Numbered from the stretch's first letter, positions 1 through 11,303 are shown. The stretch: 64,000 nt of DNA from Pyrenochaeta sp. MPI-SDFR-AT-0127 (GCA_020747015.1 JAGTJM010000008.1:62001-126000); one strand, 5' to 3'. The notes: generated by a model not told the origin, from the sequence alone. Made by a program: numbers and translations.

Positions 1-251
1 CACGTGAGCGGGATCTTGCTTGCTCTTGCCGTTCTGAATCCGATCAATACTCTGTGCTTCACACCAGCCACGGGACATAATCCCCGCAAGTGCCGCCTTT
101 CGGATAACGCTGACGGATCAGGACTCGGCGCATATGTCCTTCCGTAGTGGGATTAATACTGAGATCCAAACTTCCTTTAACACAACTTGGACAACCGCCA
201 ACAACTGACAACTGGAGCCAACAGACTGTATACTTCTCTCTCAAGCGCACC

Positions 252-1532
252 ATGACTTCCTACGTCAAACAGCTCTTAGGATATGACACCAAAGTTCCTC
301 AAGTTGGAGTCAAACAAGGACTTCCAGCTTCATGGTATCGTAGTCCTGAGCTGTACGAGCTAGAAAGACGAGCAATCTTTTCCAAAAAATGGATGCTCAT
401 CACGCACAAGATCCGCCTCCAGAAGGCTGGAGACTACCTGCGCTACACCGAAGCAGGATTCTCCTTCTTTCTGTGCCTCGATCGGCACGGTGAGATAAAC
501 GGCTTCCACAACATCTGTCGACACCGAGGGTTTCCTCTGGTGCACGAGGACAGCGGCAATATGAAGATTCTGGCATGTCGATATCATGGCTGGTCTTATG
601 GTATCGATGGAAAGCTCGCAAAAGCCCCGTATTTTGACGACGTTCCTGATTTTCAAAAGAGCGATAATGGCTTGCTTCCTGTTCACGTCCACGTTGACCA
701 ACTGGGGTTTGTTTGGGTGAACCTCCAGTCCACCGAAACCCCTTCAATATCTTGGGAGGAGCAATTTCCAGGAATAGACCGACAGGAACGATTCGAGCCA
801 TTTGACTTCTCTGAATACTCTTACGATCACACTTGGATCCAGCAAGCCGATTGCAACTGGAAGACACTGGCTGACAACTACAACGAGTGTCTCCATTGTA
901 GGGTGGCCCATCCCGACACGCGAGGATTATTCGATCTACACTCGTATAAAGTTGAGGGGGATCAGGGATCCTTGAAACACTTCAACAAGAGACAAGCCGA
1001 TGGATTGCTGGAAACCAAGAGTTCGGTGGCAAGTACATACTACTTCCCTAATGCATGCATGTCGGTATCGTGAGTAAAGCCTCCTGGTGTGCGAGTTTGC
1101 ATTACCTGACACTGGAGTAGGGCCCATTTCTTCTACCATATGAGATGTGTACCAACCTCAGCAACAACTTGCTCAATGGAGTACGAAGTGTATCGGCACA
1201 AGGATGCGCCAGATCAAGACTTTGAGCATATCAATCAGTTTTTCAAGCGCGTTCTTGCAGAGGACAAATGGTTGTGCAATCATACGCAGGAGAGTCTTAA
1301 TGCGGGAGTCTATGTGAACGGCCGTTTGCATTCCCAACACGAGTCAGGCCCGCTGTACTTCCAGTCGTTGGTGAAGGATGCTGTAATTGAACACAGAAAA
1401 CAAGAACAGAAGCTCGGAAAGGATATCTGGCCTGCAAGTCAAAAGGTTAATGGAGCAGAGGTCGAAAAGGAGTTGGATTTCTGCTCGAGTCTAACTTGTG
1501 ATATGGGGAATCGGACAGCGTTGAGTTGGTAG
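252..1532 (+). CDS. Rieske [2Fe-2S] non-heme iron oxygenase, alpha subunit type
   Basis: Two exons (252-1069 and 1121-1532) give 409 residues, the normal size for this family. The ATG at 252 is chosen because family similarity begins there; the frame runs further upstream without similarity. The Rieske cluster ligands are visible as C89-x-H91 and C109-x2-H112, and the mononuclear iron site as DNYNECLHCRVAH (His215, His220). The intron has donor GTGAGT and acceptor TAG and restores the sequence HFFYHMRCVPTSATT, which continues the catalytic domain. The family uses O2 and electrons from a reductase to hydroxylate or N-demethylate small substrates; choline- and betaine-type monooxygenases are the nearest kind I recognise. 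No reductase is seen nearby. The neighbours are a Zn2Cys6 regulator and flavoenzymes, suggesting one pathway. The substrate is unknown. Confidence 0.93.
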
Positions 1533-2151
1533 TCGGAACCTGATTTAACTATCATTGAGCCTTGTTACTTTCCATCTAAGCACAGAAATAAATGTAGCAA
1601 AATCGATGAAGCAACCGTCGATGTCTGGCAAAAGACACGTATCAGCTATATCAATTCTCCAGTGTTGACACGACTACAAGTACTAAGTTCAGACAGTCAT
1701 CGACTATTCACAACATCCCTGCACTCAACTCTGGGCCTTGGTGTTCATTGTCCCAGATGAATGGGTACGTCGGCACCAGTACTCAATTGCATGAAAAGTG
1801 TAGATGCTTTGGATCTAGCTCTCTATTGGGGGACAAATTCCGCTTTTACACAAAATAAACAAAGGAGCAACGCACAGCACATTGGTAGTAGATATGCCTG
1901 CGATAGCATCATTGAATATCCTTCGGGAAAATCCGCTGCATTTTCGGACATCGCATATAACGAGCTTGCGATGGCTTCAGTGTGGCTTGGAGCACGGACT
2001 CATTGTCGGGTAGCGCAACGCACGGAGACCCCGCCCCCATCTTCACCCGTGCACAAGCTAAATGTCAACGAGACCTTGTGCTTCCGGCTCTTTGCATTGA
2101 TTGCTCTTTGATTCTCCTTTGGCAGTCGACTTCAGGATATGCGCACTACTC
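1533..2151. other. Intergenic: Rieske gene 3' region and regulator promoter
   Basis: This 619-base stretch separates two plus-strand genes. Short open frames are present but none has recognisable composition or splice structure. Apart from the AATAAA at 1587 I see nothing definite. A CGGATT motif on the minus strand near 1926-1931 resembles the CGGAT elements in other promoters of the cluster. Confidence 0.5.
1587..1592 (+). terminator. Possible polyadenylation signal AATAAA
   Basis: A perfect AATAAA lies 55 bases after the Rieske oxygenase stop codon, a reasonable place for the 3' end of that transcript. Fungal polyadenylation signals are degenerate, so this is only suggestive. Confidence 0.35.
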
Positions 2152-4559
2152 ATGGCCCCTTCCAGGAACCCACGAAACTATAGACGCGTGTCTCAAGCAT
2201 GCAGCAATTGTCGGCAAGTATCCTCTGCTCGCATAATCATGCAAAGCGTACTAAGTAGTGATGTATCATGTTAGACGAAAGAAAAACCGCTGTCCAGGTG
2301 AGAGGCCAGCATGTTCTCACTGTGTTCGACTACGTCAAAACTGCGAATATCTCTACAACCAATGCAATAGACAAACCAGTATCGGGTCTAAAAGCCGCTT
2401 GGTATGCCATGGGTCTTTCCTGTTTCCATTACTGGGCTTATCTTGAACTAGGAGGACAGGGTTGCGCAACTTGAGGAGATGATACTCAATAAACCACAGT
2501 AAGAACTCAATTGTCCATTACCATGCTCATACCTTTTGTTCCGATTGTCTGACGCATCAAAGAGGATCAAGTCAACAAAACGAAACCCCGGAGTCTACAA
2601 CAGGCAGTTATCTCAGTCCGACTGGCAATGCAGAGACTTCGGCTACTAGGCAAGTCCTTTGCGTAACGTACATGTGTACATGTGTACATGTCCATGCTCA
2701 AATTGCTGACCGCAAAAGTCTACTACCACCAAACGATATCATCGCCCTTGCAATTCACACTTACTATGAATATGTACATCGGCAACCTTTGTGGCTTTTC
2801 GAAAGCGACGATACTCTCAATTCAGATTGCTGCGAGGAGCTACTTTTGACAATACTAAGCATTGCCGCTCAACATCCGTCCACCAATTCCTTTCGAGAGC
2901 ATTTGCATTCTGCTGAAACATACAGCGATGCTGCCAGGAGTATGATCATGCTGAGGATAGCATCCGCTAGCGTTGATATGCGTATCCTCCAGGCTCTGTG
3001 TCTGCTCTCATTTTCCAACCTGTTGTGTAGGAGCTACTCTTCATAGCACGATTTGACTTGGCTAATTCTGCTAGTAAACGATTTGGACCTTGCAAGCTTC
3101 CATGCCATGCTAGCTAAAACGTTATTACAAAGCTCTGGACTTGCATCGCAACTTTCGCAGGAACGATCGACTAAATTCGAGGAGCAAAGAAGGCTTATCT
3201 GGAGTATCTTCGTCCTAGACTTGATCTGCGGGCAACCCGAGAAAACCCCGTCTCTCAACGAGGACATTCACAATCCACGATACTTTACGGTAGAAGACAC
3301 TCAACAGCGTACTTCCAGCCAATGTCCATCCCTCCCTCAAGAGTCTCATGACAATAATGAGGAAAGATCAGTTGGTATCTGGGCTTACATGGTAGGTATG
3401 ATCAGTCTCTGGAACGAAGCGACACTTTATGTTTCCAAGTGCGCTGAAGGAATCTCAAACACTCCATGGAAGTCTGACTCTACTTACACCCACATCAACT
3501 CCCACATTATGGATCAGGAAACGTTTTTTCCTGATCATCATCGATTCGACGCAGCCAAGTTTTCAGAACGTTCTGTAGCAGAGATAGCTGCTCAAAGGGA
3601 ATATTGGCTTCCTTGGATGCGCGTCCAAATCAATTTCCATTTGATTCACTCTATATTAAACCATCCCTTCCTTCTCTCATCGACAAAGCCAAAACAAAAC
3701 GTAGGAACCAACAGTTTCTGGAAGTCTGCATCTCAGCTTGCATTATTACATAGCACATGGATAGGCCGGCTACTTGAGATGTCTAAAGAAAAGAATCTGC
3801 AACTTAGTGATCCTGTCTTTACCTATGCCGCTGTCGTCGCCACGACACTCCATACTTACTGGAGTCAGGCTTCTGATGCAACTGTACGATCATCGGCAAG
3901 GCGGTACAGCGAAGTGTGCCGTACATTCGTGATAGAATGGGGTCCTCAATGGTCCGTATGCCAATTTATGGTAAGCAATACTATATAATACTGATCTTTA
4001 TGAATAATGACGATGAGAGCAGGCCAAATTGCTCGATGAATACCTCAATGTTATGTTTTCGGCACAGCCGATGCAGCGGAGTAGGGAAGACACCGACAAG
4101 GTAAAAGCTTCTGCAATGTGGAACATACTCTCGTTTGCATATCATCGACCACAATGCAAAGGTAAAGGGCTATTCCAGCCTTCTTTTATCCGGGAACAGG
4201 AGCTATATACTGGAGAACGACGCGATGTTTTCACTTTCGACGATCCTGACCTTGATCCTACGCCAATTGACCTGCAAAAGAATTCTCACGAATATGCTGC
4301 ACCGCCTAATCTCTTTTTCTCGCCGAACACGAATGGGTCAATTGAACAGCAAGAGATTTCAGGGGAAAACGCCGAGTGCCCGAAGGATCAGGCGCTCGAC
4401 AAACAGACAAGCCTTTCGAATGGAGATGCTGCCAATTTTTCTTCGTTATTGGACTGGACATGGGCGTCAGACGGCACACGGGGTTTTCACAGTTCAGACT
4501 TGGGATTCCACGAGCCAAGCAGCGTAAACCTGGACTGGTGGGATACTGGTATCCTGTGA
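2152..4559 (+). CDS. Zn2Cys6 fungal transcription factor
   Basis: Seven exons (2152-2213, 2275-2401, 2452-2498, 2563-2649, 2719-3026, 3075-3970, 4023-4559) close in phase to 687 residues. The zinc cluster is CSNCRRKKNRC (Cys17, 20, 27) followed by Cys34, 37 and 44, preceded by basic residues. A short linker EDRVAQLEEM follows, then the long fungal-specific transcription-factor domain (LLPPNDIIALAIHTYYEY onward; SLNEDIHNPRYF). The first intron (2214-2274) splits the zinc cluster and uses a GC donor (GCAAGT); the fourth intron (2650-2718) also starts GCAAGT. Only these donors keep the frame. The protein should bind CGG/CCG half-sites and is the likely local regulator of the oxidoreductases on both sides. 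The C-terminal 150 residues are low in similarity, as is usual. Confidence 0.92.
2670..2691. repeat. ACATGTGT tandem repeat in intron 4
   Basis: Two full copies of ACATGTGT and a partial third lie inside the GC-AG intron at 2650-2718 of the Zn2Cys6 gene. The motif is a short simple repeat with no assigned role. Confidence 0.6.
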
Positions 4560-4748
4560 TACAAGTTGTTTCGCTGTTATCTGCAACAAAGATGCCTTCT
4601 CGTTTGATCAGCAAGGCACAAAAATGAAGCTCATAACGCCATATGATAGTTAAGTACACTGCACATATGATTACGTATGTTCATTGTGTCGATCGTTGTG
4701 GATTAGCGTCGCTCAATGCGGCCAATGCGACCGCCATTAAAGACAGCC

Positions 4749-6708
4749 CTAGATACCAACAAACAAAGGGGCTTCAAGCAAGCTGCCATCACTCTCATCG
4801 TCAGTCACGACTTCGCTACCGGCATTGGGCCGAAAAGATGCGCCAATAGTAGCCCTCCCGACACGGCCTTTGGCGGCAAGATAGTACGTCTCCAATGGAA
4901 GAGGCTGATGCTTCTTCATGTAATAAGCGAGATCCCCGTCTGCTGTTTTCCCCAACGACTCTACCGCTGAAAAACCCTGGCCCCAGTAAGCAAAGCGATT
5001 GCCCTTATATCGCCAGCTGAAGTCCTCCCATCGATTGGATTCAAGCACCTCTCGATAGTGAAGAGAACTTCCGGGCCACAATGCCCGTACCTTTCCATTC
5101 TCGCCCTTGTACCATGATCGACAAGGTCCCGTCCAGACCATGTTCTTCATGACGTCTTGCGTGTGTGTGTCGAAGTCCCTCTGGACCTCTTCTCGAATGT
5201 CAAATGAAGCTGCTTGCTCATTTATGAACTTCTTCAATAGACGAACGAAGTATTCTGCCGTTGCTTCCAGAGTGCCCATTAGACTTCCGTTTGATATAGG
5301 TGTGTTAGGCCCGAGAAATGTCAAATAGTTCGGAAACCCGGATATGGCAAGTCCGCAATAGCTTACAGGATCATCCTTCCATAAATCCTTTAGGTCGCGT
5401 CCGTCCCGGCCGATGATAGAGAACCTCGGTCTAAATGACGTGTCAAAACCTGTCGCGGTGATGATGACATCAACCGCTCGGAGCTGTCCCTCAGCAATGA
5501 TACCATCAGATGTCACGCTGTCAATGGGATCAAAGATTGGATGGACATTCGAACTCTGTAAAGACGTTAGGTAGGGCTCTCCGGGGTTAATCCTTCTGCA
5601 TCCAACATCAAACTTGGGTATCAGTTTCTCCTGTAGCGCCGGGTCGCGCACCAAGGTCCTCATGCTCTTTTCGAGAGCGTTTCGCAAAGTGTTCTGCTGC
5701 TCACTTCCTTGAATAAAAGCGGAGAATAGCTTATTGAAGGCTGTCTCCATTTCTTTCCGGGTTGAGAGAGAAAATTCAGGATCGTCGCGGAAGCGCAGCT
5801 TTTCTTCGTCGGTGTATTGGAAATTTCCTGGCTTCTCGGTACCAAATGGAGGTGTTATCCAAGATGGTGTACGAATGTAGACGTCGCAGCGCTCAGATGT
5901 TTTTGCGATGACTGGTAGCATTTGTATGGCACTAGCCCCCGCTCCTATGACAGCTATCCTTTTCCCACCAAGGTCAATGTTGTCTTCCCATGCAGCAGTG
6001 TGGAGCAAGGGCCCCTTGAATAAGTCTAGTCCCTTGATCTGCGGATATTGTATGCTGTTCAGGATGCCACAGGCATTCACCAAGACCTCGCAGTCGAATT
6101 CACCTTGGTTTTGAACTGATACCGTCCACTTGGAGTCAACCTCATTCCATACTGCACTGGTTACCGGGCTTCGCAGGCTGAGATATCGGTCAATGCCGTA
6201 ATGGAAGGTGATTGCTTTCAAGTAAGACCTGATCTCAGCCGACGACGAATAGCTACGAAGCTTGGTCAATGACATGAAAAGCCGCTAGAAGAGAAGGAGC
6301 GGATTCTTACAGTGATGACCAATATGGGTTTGGGCAGAAACTGAACTGGTATATGTGGCTCGGCACATCGGCAGCACAACCTCGATCGTGTTAGAATGGC
6401 GCAAATACTGCTTTTGGGCAACATCAAACTTGCCTGGATACCTGTTCTCAAACCAAGTCCCTCCCACTTCTTCATTCTTCTCGAATATCCAGAACTCGAC
6501 TTTGTCTGCAAAAATTTCCTTCAACTTGATTGCTAATCACTCATCAGTGTTGTCTATCATAGATCAAAAGACTTCTCACCCATAAGTATGCCTGAAACTC
6601 TGTTTTTAGGTCAACAATGAGGACATACATGTCATTGCTGAAAACCACATACCCTGCACCAACAATGATGCACCGTAATTTCTTATTTGTTGGGCGTTGA
6701 TATTCCAT
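4749..6708 (-). CDS. FAD-dependent Baeyer-Villiger-type monooxygenase
   Basis: Five exons (6708-6653, 6599-6580, 6532-6434, 6380-6311, 6252-4749) give 582 residues. The N-terminal FAD-binding motif GAGVSG (17-22) is spread over exons 1 and 2; EEVGGTWFENRYPG and DVPSHIYQFSF follow. A second Rossmann motif, GAGASA, binds NADPH. The family fingerprint FxGxxxHxxxW is present as FKGPLLHTAAW. Exon 2 is only 20 bases, and intron 3 (6433-6381) begins with GCAAGT, a GC donor needed to keep the frame. Enzymes of this class insert oxygen next to a ketone or oxidise N and S atoms, using NADPH and O2. The gene is convergent with the Zn2Cys6 gene (189 bases between stops). No peroxisomal or secretion signal is seen. 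Confidence 0.92.
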
Positions 6709-7391
6709 GGTTTCTCAAATTTCTAGTCAATTTAGTCGTACTGCGCTCTTTCGTGAAATCAATCAAGTGAAGGTTCATTGATGAAAATGGGCTCAGACTA
6801 TCAACCTTGTAGAAAGACTTCAAGGCGCGCAATCCGGTCTCTGCACGGTGGATGTCACTTCCGCCGCGGTTCGTATATTGCGTCAGTGCTACCAGAACCA
6901 ATTGGAGATCGTAGCAATTGCACTATGTCCGGGTGGAGCATCTCATAGATCATGTGATCGGATTCGATACGGGCCACCAAGCCGTGGAAATCCGCCCTCC
7001 CCTTGCTCAGATGAGGGCACCCCAGCCTATTCACGCCCACTAACATTGGACTGACGCACTGTATCAGGTCATCAAGCATTTCAATAAAATCAATTTAAGG
7101 GTGTAAGCTCCTGAACATGTCACGTGCACTCATGGCATTAAGTCGGAGCAGCACATGTCCGTATTAACTCGCCCGCATTCTGGTTGATGAGATCTCAAAA
7201 AGTAGCCACATGACATTCAAGAACTGGATCGTGGATTTGCTTAGTACACAGTCTTTATCATACTTTTCGTTTTCTCAACATCATTGATGTCCGAGCCACA
7301 GCTCAAGAGTCGTGAAGTGAACGCTTGCAATATTAAGACTTCCCCTACTTAAAAGCGACCAAGGATCACGACCCACCTTCACTAAAACACT
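6709..7391. other. Intergenic: monooxygenase promoter and 3' region of flavin oxidase
   Basis: Both flanking genes are on the minus strand, so this 683-base stretch carries the promoter of the Baeyer-Villiger gene and the terminator of the next. Overlapping short frames on both strands show no family features. A CGGATT lies at 6959-6964. Nothing else is supported. Confidence 0.5.
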
Positions 7392-8798
7392 CTATAGGTT
7401 CGCTCTCTCCGTCTCTGTAAACTCTCTCCTCTCAGGGCCTCCCCGACTCCCATCTCCCTTGAAAGCGTCTTCATCGCGGTACTCCGTTCTGAAACGCCAT
7501 TTGGTCTGCATATCGACTGGAAGTGAGCGCGCCATGGCATCCACGGTGTATTTTCCAATTACAGGCAAAAACTTGAAGGCACTAAAGGCAGCTCGTCAGC
7601 ATGTCATCTCTGTCGGAGTTTGTAGTGGTGGATTACTGCCCACTACCTCCCGTAGCGAGGAACAAATTCTCGTGCTCGGGATGGTAGTCCATGATAAAGT
7701 CTCCAGTCGGCGTGTCGGTATACCAGCAGACTGCAGTGCGCTCGAAATCGCGACCCGCAAGCTCTGGAAGGACTTCTCTTAAACCTTCGCGCAGCCTTTG
7801 GACGCCGTCTCTAGGCGCATAATTTGCGCGCATGCTACGTGGCTCTGTAGGCGGGGATGATACGGCCGATGTGGTGTTCGACGCTGCACTTTGGCAGGAT
7901 CTAGTATATCCCCATCCATGCACAGCAACCTTGAGATATTTTGTCTCTTCATGCGGTGGAAAACAAAACCAGCCATTATCAAAATTGATGTATATGGGCA
8001 GGGTTTTGTAGTGTGTCATCTCAGCTTCTGTCAGCTTCATGAAACCAAGCACTTGTCCGGTGGCGAGGATAGAATTGTGCATGGAGACAAGTTGGGATGT
8101 CCAAGCTCCCGTAGCTAGAATAAACAAGTCACCTTGCACAGAATCCCCTGAGAGTGTTTTTGCACCTGTAATCCTTCCAGAAGGCTCTTTCTTGAATTCC
8201 GTCACTGTGCCGTGCGCCCCACTAATGAAAGAAATGCCAGCTTCGATGCATTGATCACGTAAACCAGCAATCGCAAGTGTTGCATCCGCCCACCCGGCCT
8301 GGGAGTTGCAGTAGCCATAGAAGCCCGGAGATGCCAGAGTTCCAGTTAAGATGGGAAATGTCTTCTTAGCCTCTTTTGAACTACGGATTTGAGTCCATGG
8401 TAGTGACAGCTGGCTTAAATTTTTCAGGCACTGGTCAATATAGGCCCGGCCAGATGGACTTGTGGTGGATAGGATAAAAGGCTGCTTCGAAAACACTTTG
8501 CGGTAGTGGTGGGAAGTTGACCATAGATCGTAAGCTTCCTTGGCAAGCTTCAAGTAGATCGAATCAGCGTAGTCAAACCTGATGATCCTGGAAATATCGA
8601 CACTGGAACCATCCGGCACCTGACAACACTCAAGTCAGTGTATGAGAAAAAGGAAACGAGAAGAGCTAGATATACCGGAGGTTCGTGGCGATCCAAAACA
8701 ACAATGTTGCGGTGTCCTCTTTTGCTAAGCTCAAGCGCAGTGGTGAGACCGAACACTCCCGCCCCAACGATGACGATGCGGCTAGTGTTGCTGTTCAT
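7392..8798 (-). CDS. FAD amine oxidase, sarcosine/pipecolate/fructosyl-amino-acid oxidase family
   Basis: Three exons (8798-8676, 8619-7637, 7581-7392) give 431 residues, the usual length. The start MNSNTSRIVIVGAGVFG places the dinucleotide-binding motif GAGVFG at the N terminus. Late motifs are VCWYTDTP, whose Cys matches the position of covalent FAD attachment in this family, HPEHENLFLATGGSGHAF and the C-terminal RGGPERREF seen in fungal saccharopine, pipecolate and fructosyl-amino-acid oxidases. These enzymes oxidise secondary amines of amino acids and release H2O2, usually in peroxisomes. The last residues are RANL, close to the KANL tail that sends catalase to peroxisomes; that targeting is inference. 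A perfect inverted repeat with CGG/CCG ends lies about 110 bases upstream. The substrate cannot be told from sequence. Confidence 0.9.
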
Positions 8799-9196
8799 TG
8801 TGATATCCTTTGAAAACCTAGAAAGACTATGTAGTATGGGACAATCAGTGCTCTTCAACGCATTGAGGAACTTGCTTTGCTAGTGCAGACGCATGAGTAG
8901 TAGGTGAGGCGGATCACGGATTCCATGATCCGCTCCACCGCCCCAATTTTTGTCGGACGCGGGATCATGCCGCCGCTATCTTCCAATCGCGAGACCTGTA
9001 CCTTTGAAAGATTGCGTTAGCATTGATGAGATGCGAATTATAATATGCCATAAAATGGTGGAACTACAAAGAAAGTCACATTAAAGCATGACAACAGAAA
9101 AAGCGTCGATGCAAACTTCACGTTTTTCGTAGTATGATTGCTAGTGATTTCATAACACATTACAACCTCTCGACTTTATACTCGCACTCAGCAGTG
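8799..9196. other. Intergenic: flavin oxidase promoter
   Basis: This 398-base gap separates two minus-strand genes and holds the inverted repeat at 8909-8933. The rest shows no coding pattern. Confidence 0.5.
8909..8933. promoter_or_regulatory. Inverted repeat GCGGATCA-N9-TGATCCGC, candidate Zn2Cys6 site
   Basis: Two perfect 8-base arms with a 9-base spacer lie about 110 bases upstream of the flavin amine oxidase start. The arms carry CGG and CCG, the half-sites bound by Zn2Cys6 dimers, with 17 bases between the triplets. A further CGGATT sits in the spacer. Similar CGGATAA and CGGATCA elements (101-107 and 114-120) precede the Rieske gene. Binding by the local regulator is inference. Confidence 0.4.
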
Positions 9197-9851
9197 CTAC
9201 AATTTCGAACTTATCTGAGATGTCTCCCAAAGTCGCAACAGAGGCCCGTTCGCTCCATTTACAGGATCTTGAGCAGGCATGGCGACAGCCCTAATTTCTT
9301 TGCCGAATGCCTCGTGGTCAACCTTTTGTTTTCCAAGCTCATTCCGCCAACGCGGCGCTCCCTGTGCAACGATCAGCAAGCTGCGAAGTGCGATAAATTG
9401 ATGGGACAATTTCTCACCTCGGGGTACACACCAATATACTTGTAATTCTTGGTGCTGCGAATATTGCAATGTGCTGTTCCCGCGGGAAGCACGATAACGT
9501 CTCCAGCCGTGAGCTCGATCTCTTGGCCGCCACTTGTGTCATTGTGACCTTGTCCTATCAGCAGAGTGGAAGATCCTTGAAACACTCCTGTACTCTGAGT
9601 GTCAGTGACGAAGCATACTGAGGTAAGATTGGCTGCGTACCATAACACTCGTGTGTATTGGGATGAAAGTGGCGTATGGGTATGTGGCCCCAAGAACCTT
9701 TTTTTACCCAGCCATGTGACTCTAGGAAAGCTGTTGTTTCGTCCTCGGAGAAAGGACGCGGGAGACAGTTTCGGTATATCAAAACGGGTAGTTTACTGTT
9801 CGGTGCGAATTCATTGGAGGCAAGCAAATAGACTTCCGGATGATGGACCAT
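9197..9851 (-). CDS. Cupin-fold protein (YjlB-like) with C-terminal SKL
   Basis: Three exons (9851-9641, 9587-9418, 9361-9197) give 181 residues. The cupin metal-site pattern is visible: HFHPNTHECYGVFQG for the first motif and ELTAGDVIVLPAGTAHCN for the second, followed by YKYIGVYPEGAPRW, typical of the YjlB-like group. The protein ends in SSKL, a canonical peroxisomal targeting signal type 1. Members of this group are small metal-binding proteins of uncertain reaction. Position next to an H2O2-producing flavin oxidase and SKL targeting suggest a peroxisomal step in the same pathway, which is inference. The start at 9851 is the first ATG before family similarity; an upstream coding exon cannot be excluded. 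Confidence 0.85.
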
Positions 9852-10859
9852 TTCGATTTCGATAAAGGTGACACCAATGTTGTAGATGAACTCTTGTAGT
9901 TATAACGATATAGAATAAAGGGCATGCTATTTTGACGACTAGTTCAAGTAGCATGCATGTTGTGTGCTGTTTAAGATAATGCTAGAGCTGGTTTTCATCA
10001 CATGAGCGGAATGTAAGCCGTCCTTCCTAATGGGGCCAGATTCACCAATCCAGAACCAGCAAGCCCTGAAGCTTCAAGATGTCGTCTACCAAATAAGCAA
10101 AGCTTCCAGTGACCACAAACATAACCAAAGATTCTCAAACATGAGTACAGCGACTTGCAGGCCTAGATTTTAAGTGTCAGCCAGTGTCGTAGCGCCTCAC
10201 TGGACGATGGGTCATCCAGAGATCGTTCTTTGGTTGCATCACACAAGCATAATAGAAGGAAGACAAAGGTGATTCCAGCTTCGGAACAGCGCAAAGCGAG
10301 AATAAGACTATTATGCTATTTGTTCGTAGTTTTCGTAATGTCCCTGCGATTCTGCAAATCCAGTCGAGAAGCGTTATACCCTCCACAGCCACACAATCTC
10401 GTCGAACCCACGGTTTACTAAGCGTGATGATCAAGGAAAGGATGGTCTATATTTGTGGAAGAATGATTTTCGTGTTTTCACCTTGCAGCATTAAAAATCA
10501 AGTTTACCGCGCTGCGGTAGTGTAGCCTTCCTTGCCTAACATCAATAGCTTGAAGGATAGTTAGGGCAATGTGATAGTGCTGAGTTGGCTTACAAATTTG
10601 AGCATTACAGACTGTAGATCGCATGTCAAGATATTCCCTCACCTCCATGATGAGTAAGTAAGGCATAATACTTCTGTACCACCCCCACCAGAATGCCAAG
10701 TGTCAGCTTACAACCTTTACTAGGGTTCCCTTGGCGCCGCCATTACAAAGCAGCAAGGGAAGGTACTCGTACATATGGATTGTCTCCCACCCAATTTATC
10801 ATTTCTAGCAATCAGGCGAGTGTAATCTGCGGATTCTCAAGACCTGACTCGTTTTCACA
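9852..10859. other. Intergenic: divergent promoter region between cupin and ABM genes
   Basis: These 1008 bases lie between divergently transcribed genes. Short frames on both strands lack similarity or splice support. A GCGGATTC element lies near 10828-10835, upstream of the ABM gene. Nothing else is supported. Confidence 0.5.
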
Positions 10860-11303
10860 ATGTCTAGCCCCACTATATCCGTACATGTTAGTGTCACTGT
10901 TGCGCCCGAGAACGCGCAAAAGTTCCTCGAACTGTTCAGATCCATCTACGAAACCGTGAGCGCAGAGCCCGAATGCGTTTTCTTCGAGGTGTACCAGAAC
11001 CCTGCTACGCCTGGCGAGTTCAAATTCGTTGAGAATTGGAATGGAACCCAAGAATGGTTCCGAGAGGTTCGTTTCCAGTTTCATCAGATTAACGAAGTGG
11101 TGTAGATAGAGGAGGAAGAAGCACGCAAGAGGAAGAAGCACTGCTGACGGAGCCTGTAGGTGCAAATGCAAAAGGAATACTATAAGCCTTACGTTGCGGT
11201 GACCGAGCCGCTGTGGATCAAACCGCGGGAAATTGAGATCTGGGAGCGGATGCCTGGCAATGCATGGGTAACTGTGAAGAAGGGGTTGACAGAGAAGGTT
11301 TAA
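10860..11303 (+). CDS. ABM-domain (antibiotic biosynthesis monooxygenase-like) small protein
   Basis: Two exons (10860-11066 and 11160-11303) give 116 residues. The first exon encodes the ferredoxin-like ABM fold: VSVTVAPENAQKFLELFRSI, then ECVFFEVYQNP, FKFVENWNGTQEWFREV. The second exon, after a 93-base intron, gives QMQKEYYKPYVAVTEPLW. Family members are small dimeric cofactor-free oxygenases or heme-degrading enzymes, and many are poorly defined. It could detoxify or cyclise a product of the neighbouring oxidases. It is convergent with the HET gene, with 107 bases between stops. Confidence 0.85.

Noticed and set aside
2212..2220. Ordinary GT donor (GTATCC at 2219 or nearby) for intron 1 of the regulator
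   Set aside because: Every GT choice shifts the frame or breaks the six-residue spacing of the zinc cluster; the GC donor at 2214 fits both.
1761..2236. Two overlapping plus-strand frames upstream of the regulator
   Set aside because: The second crosses the true zinc-cluster exon in the wrong frame; the spliced model starting at 2152 explains the region.
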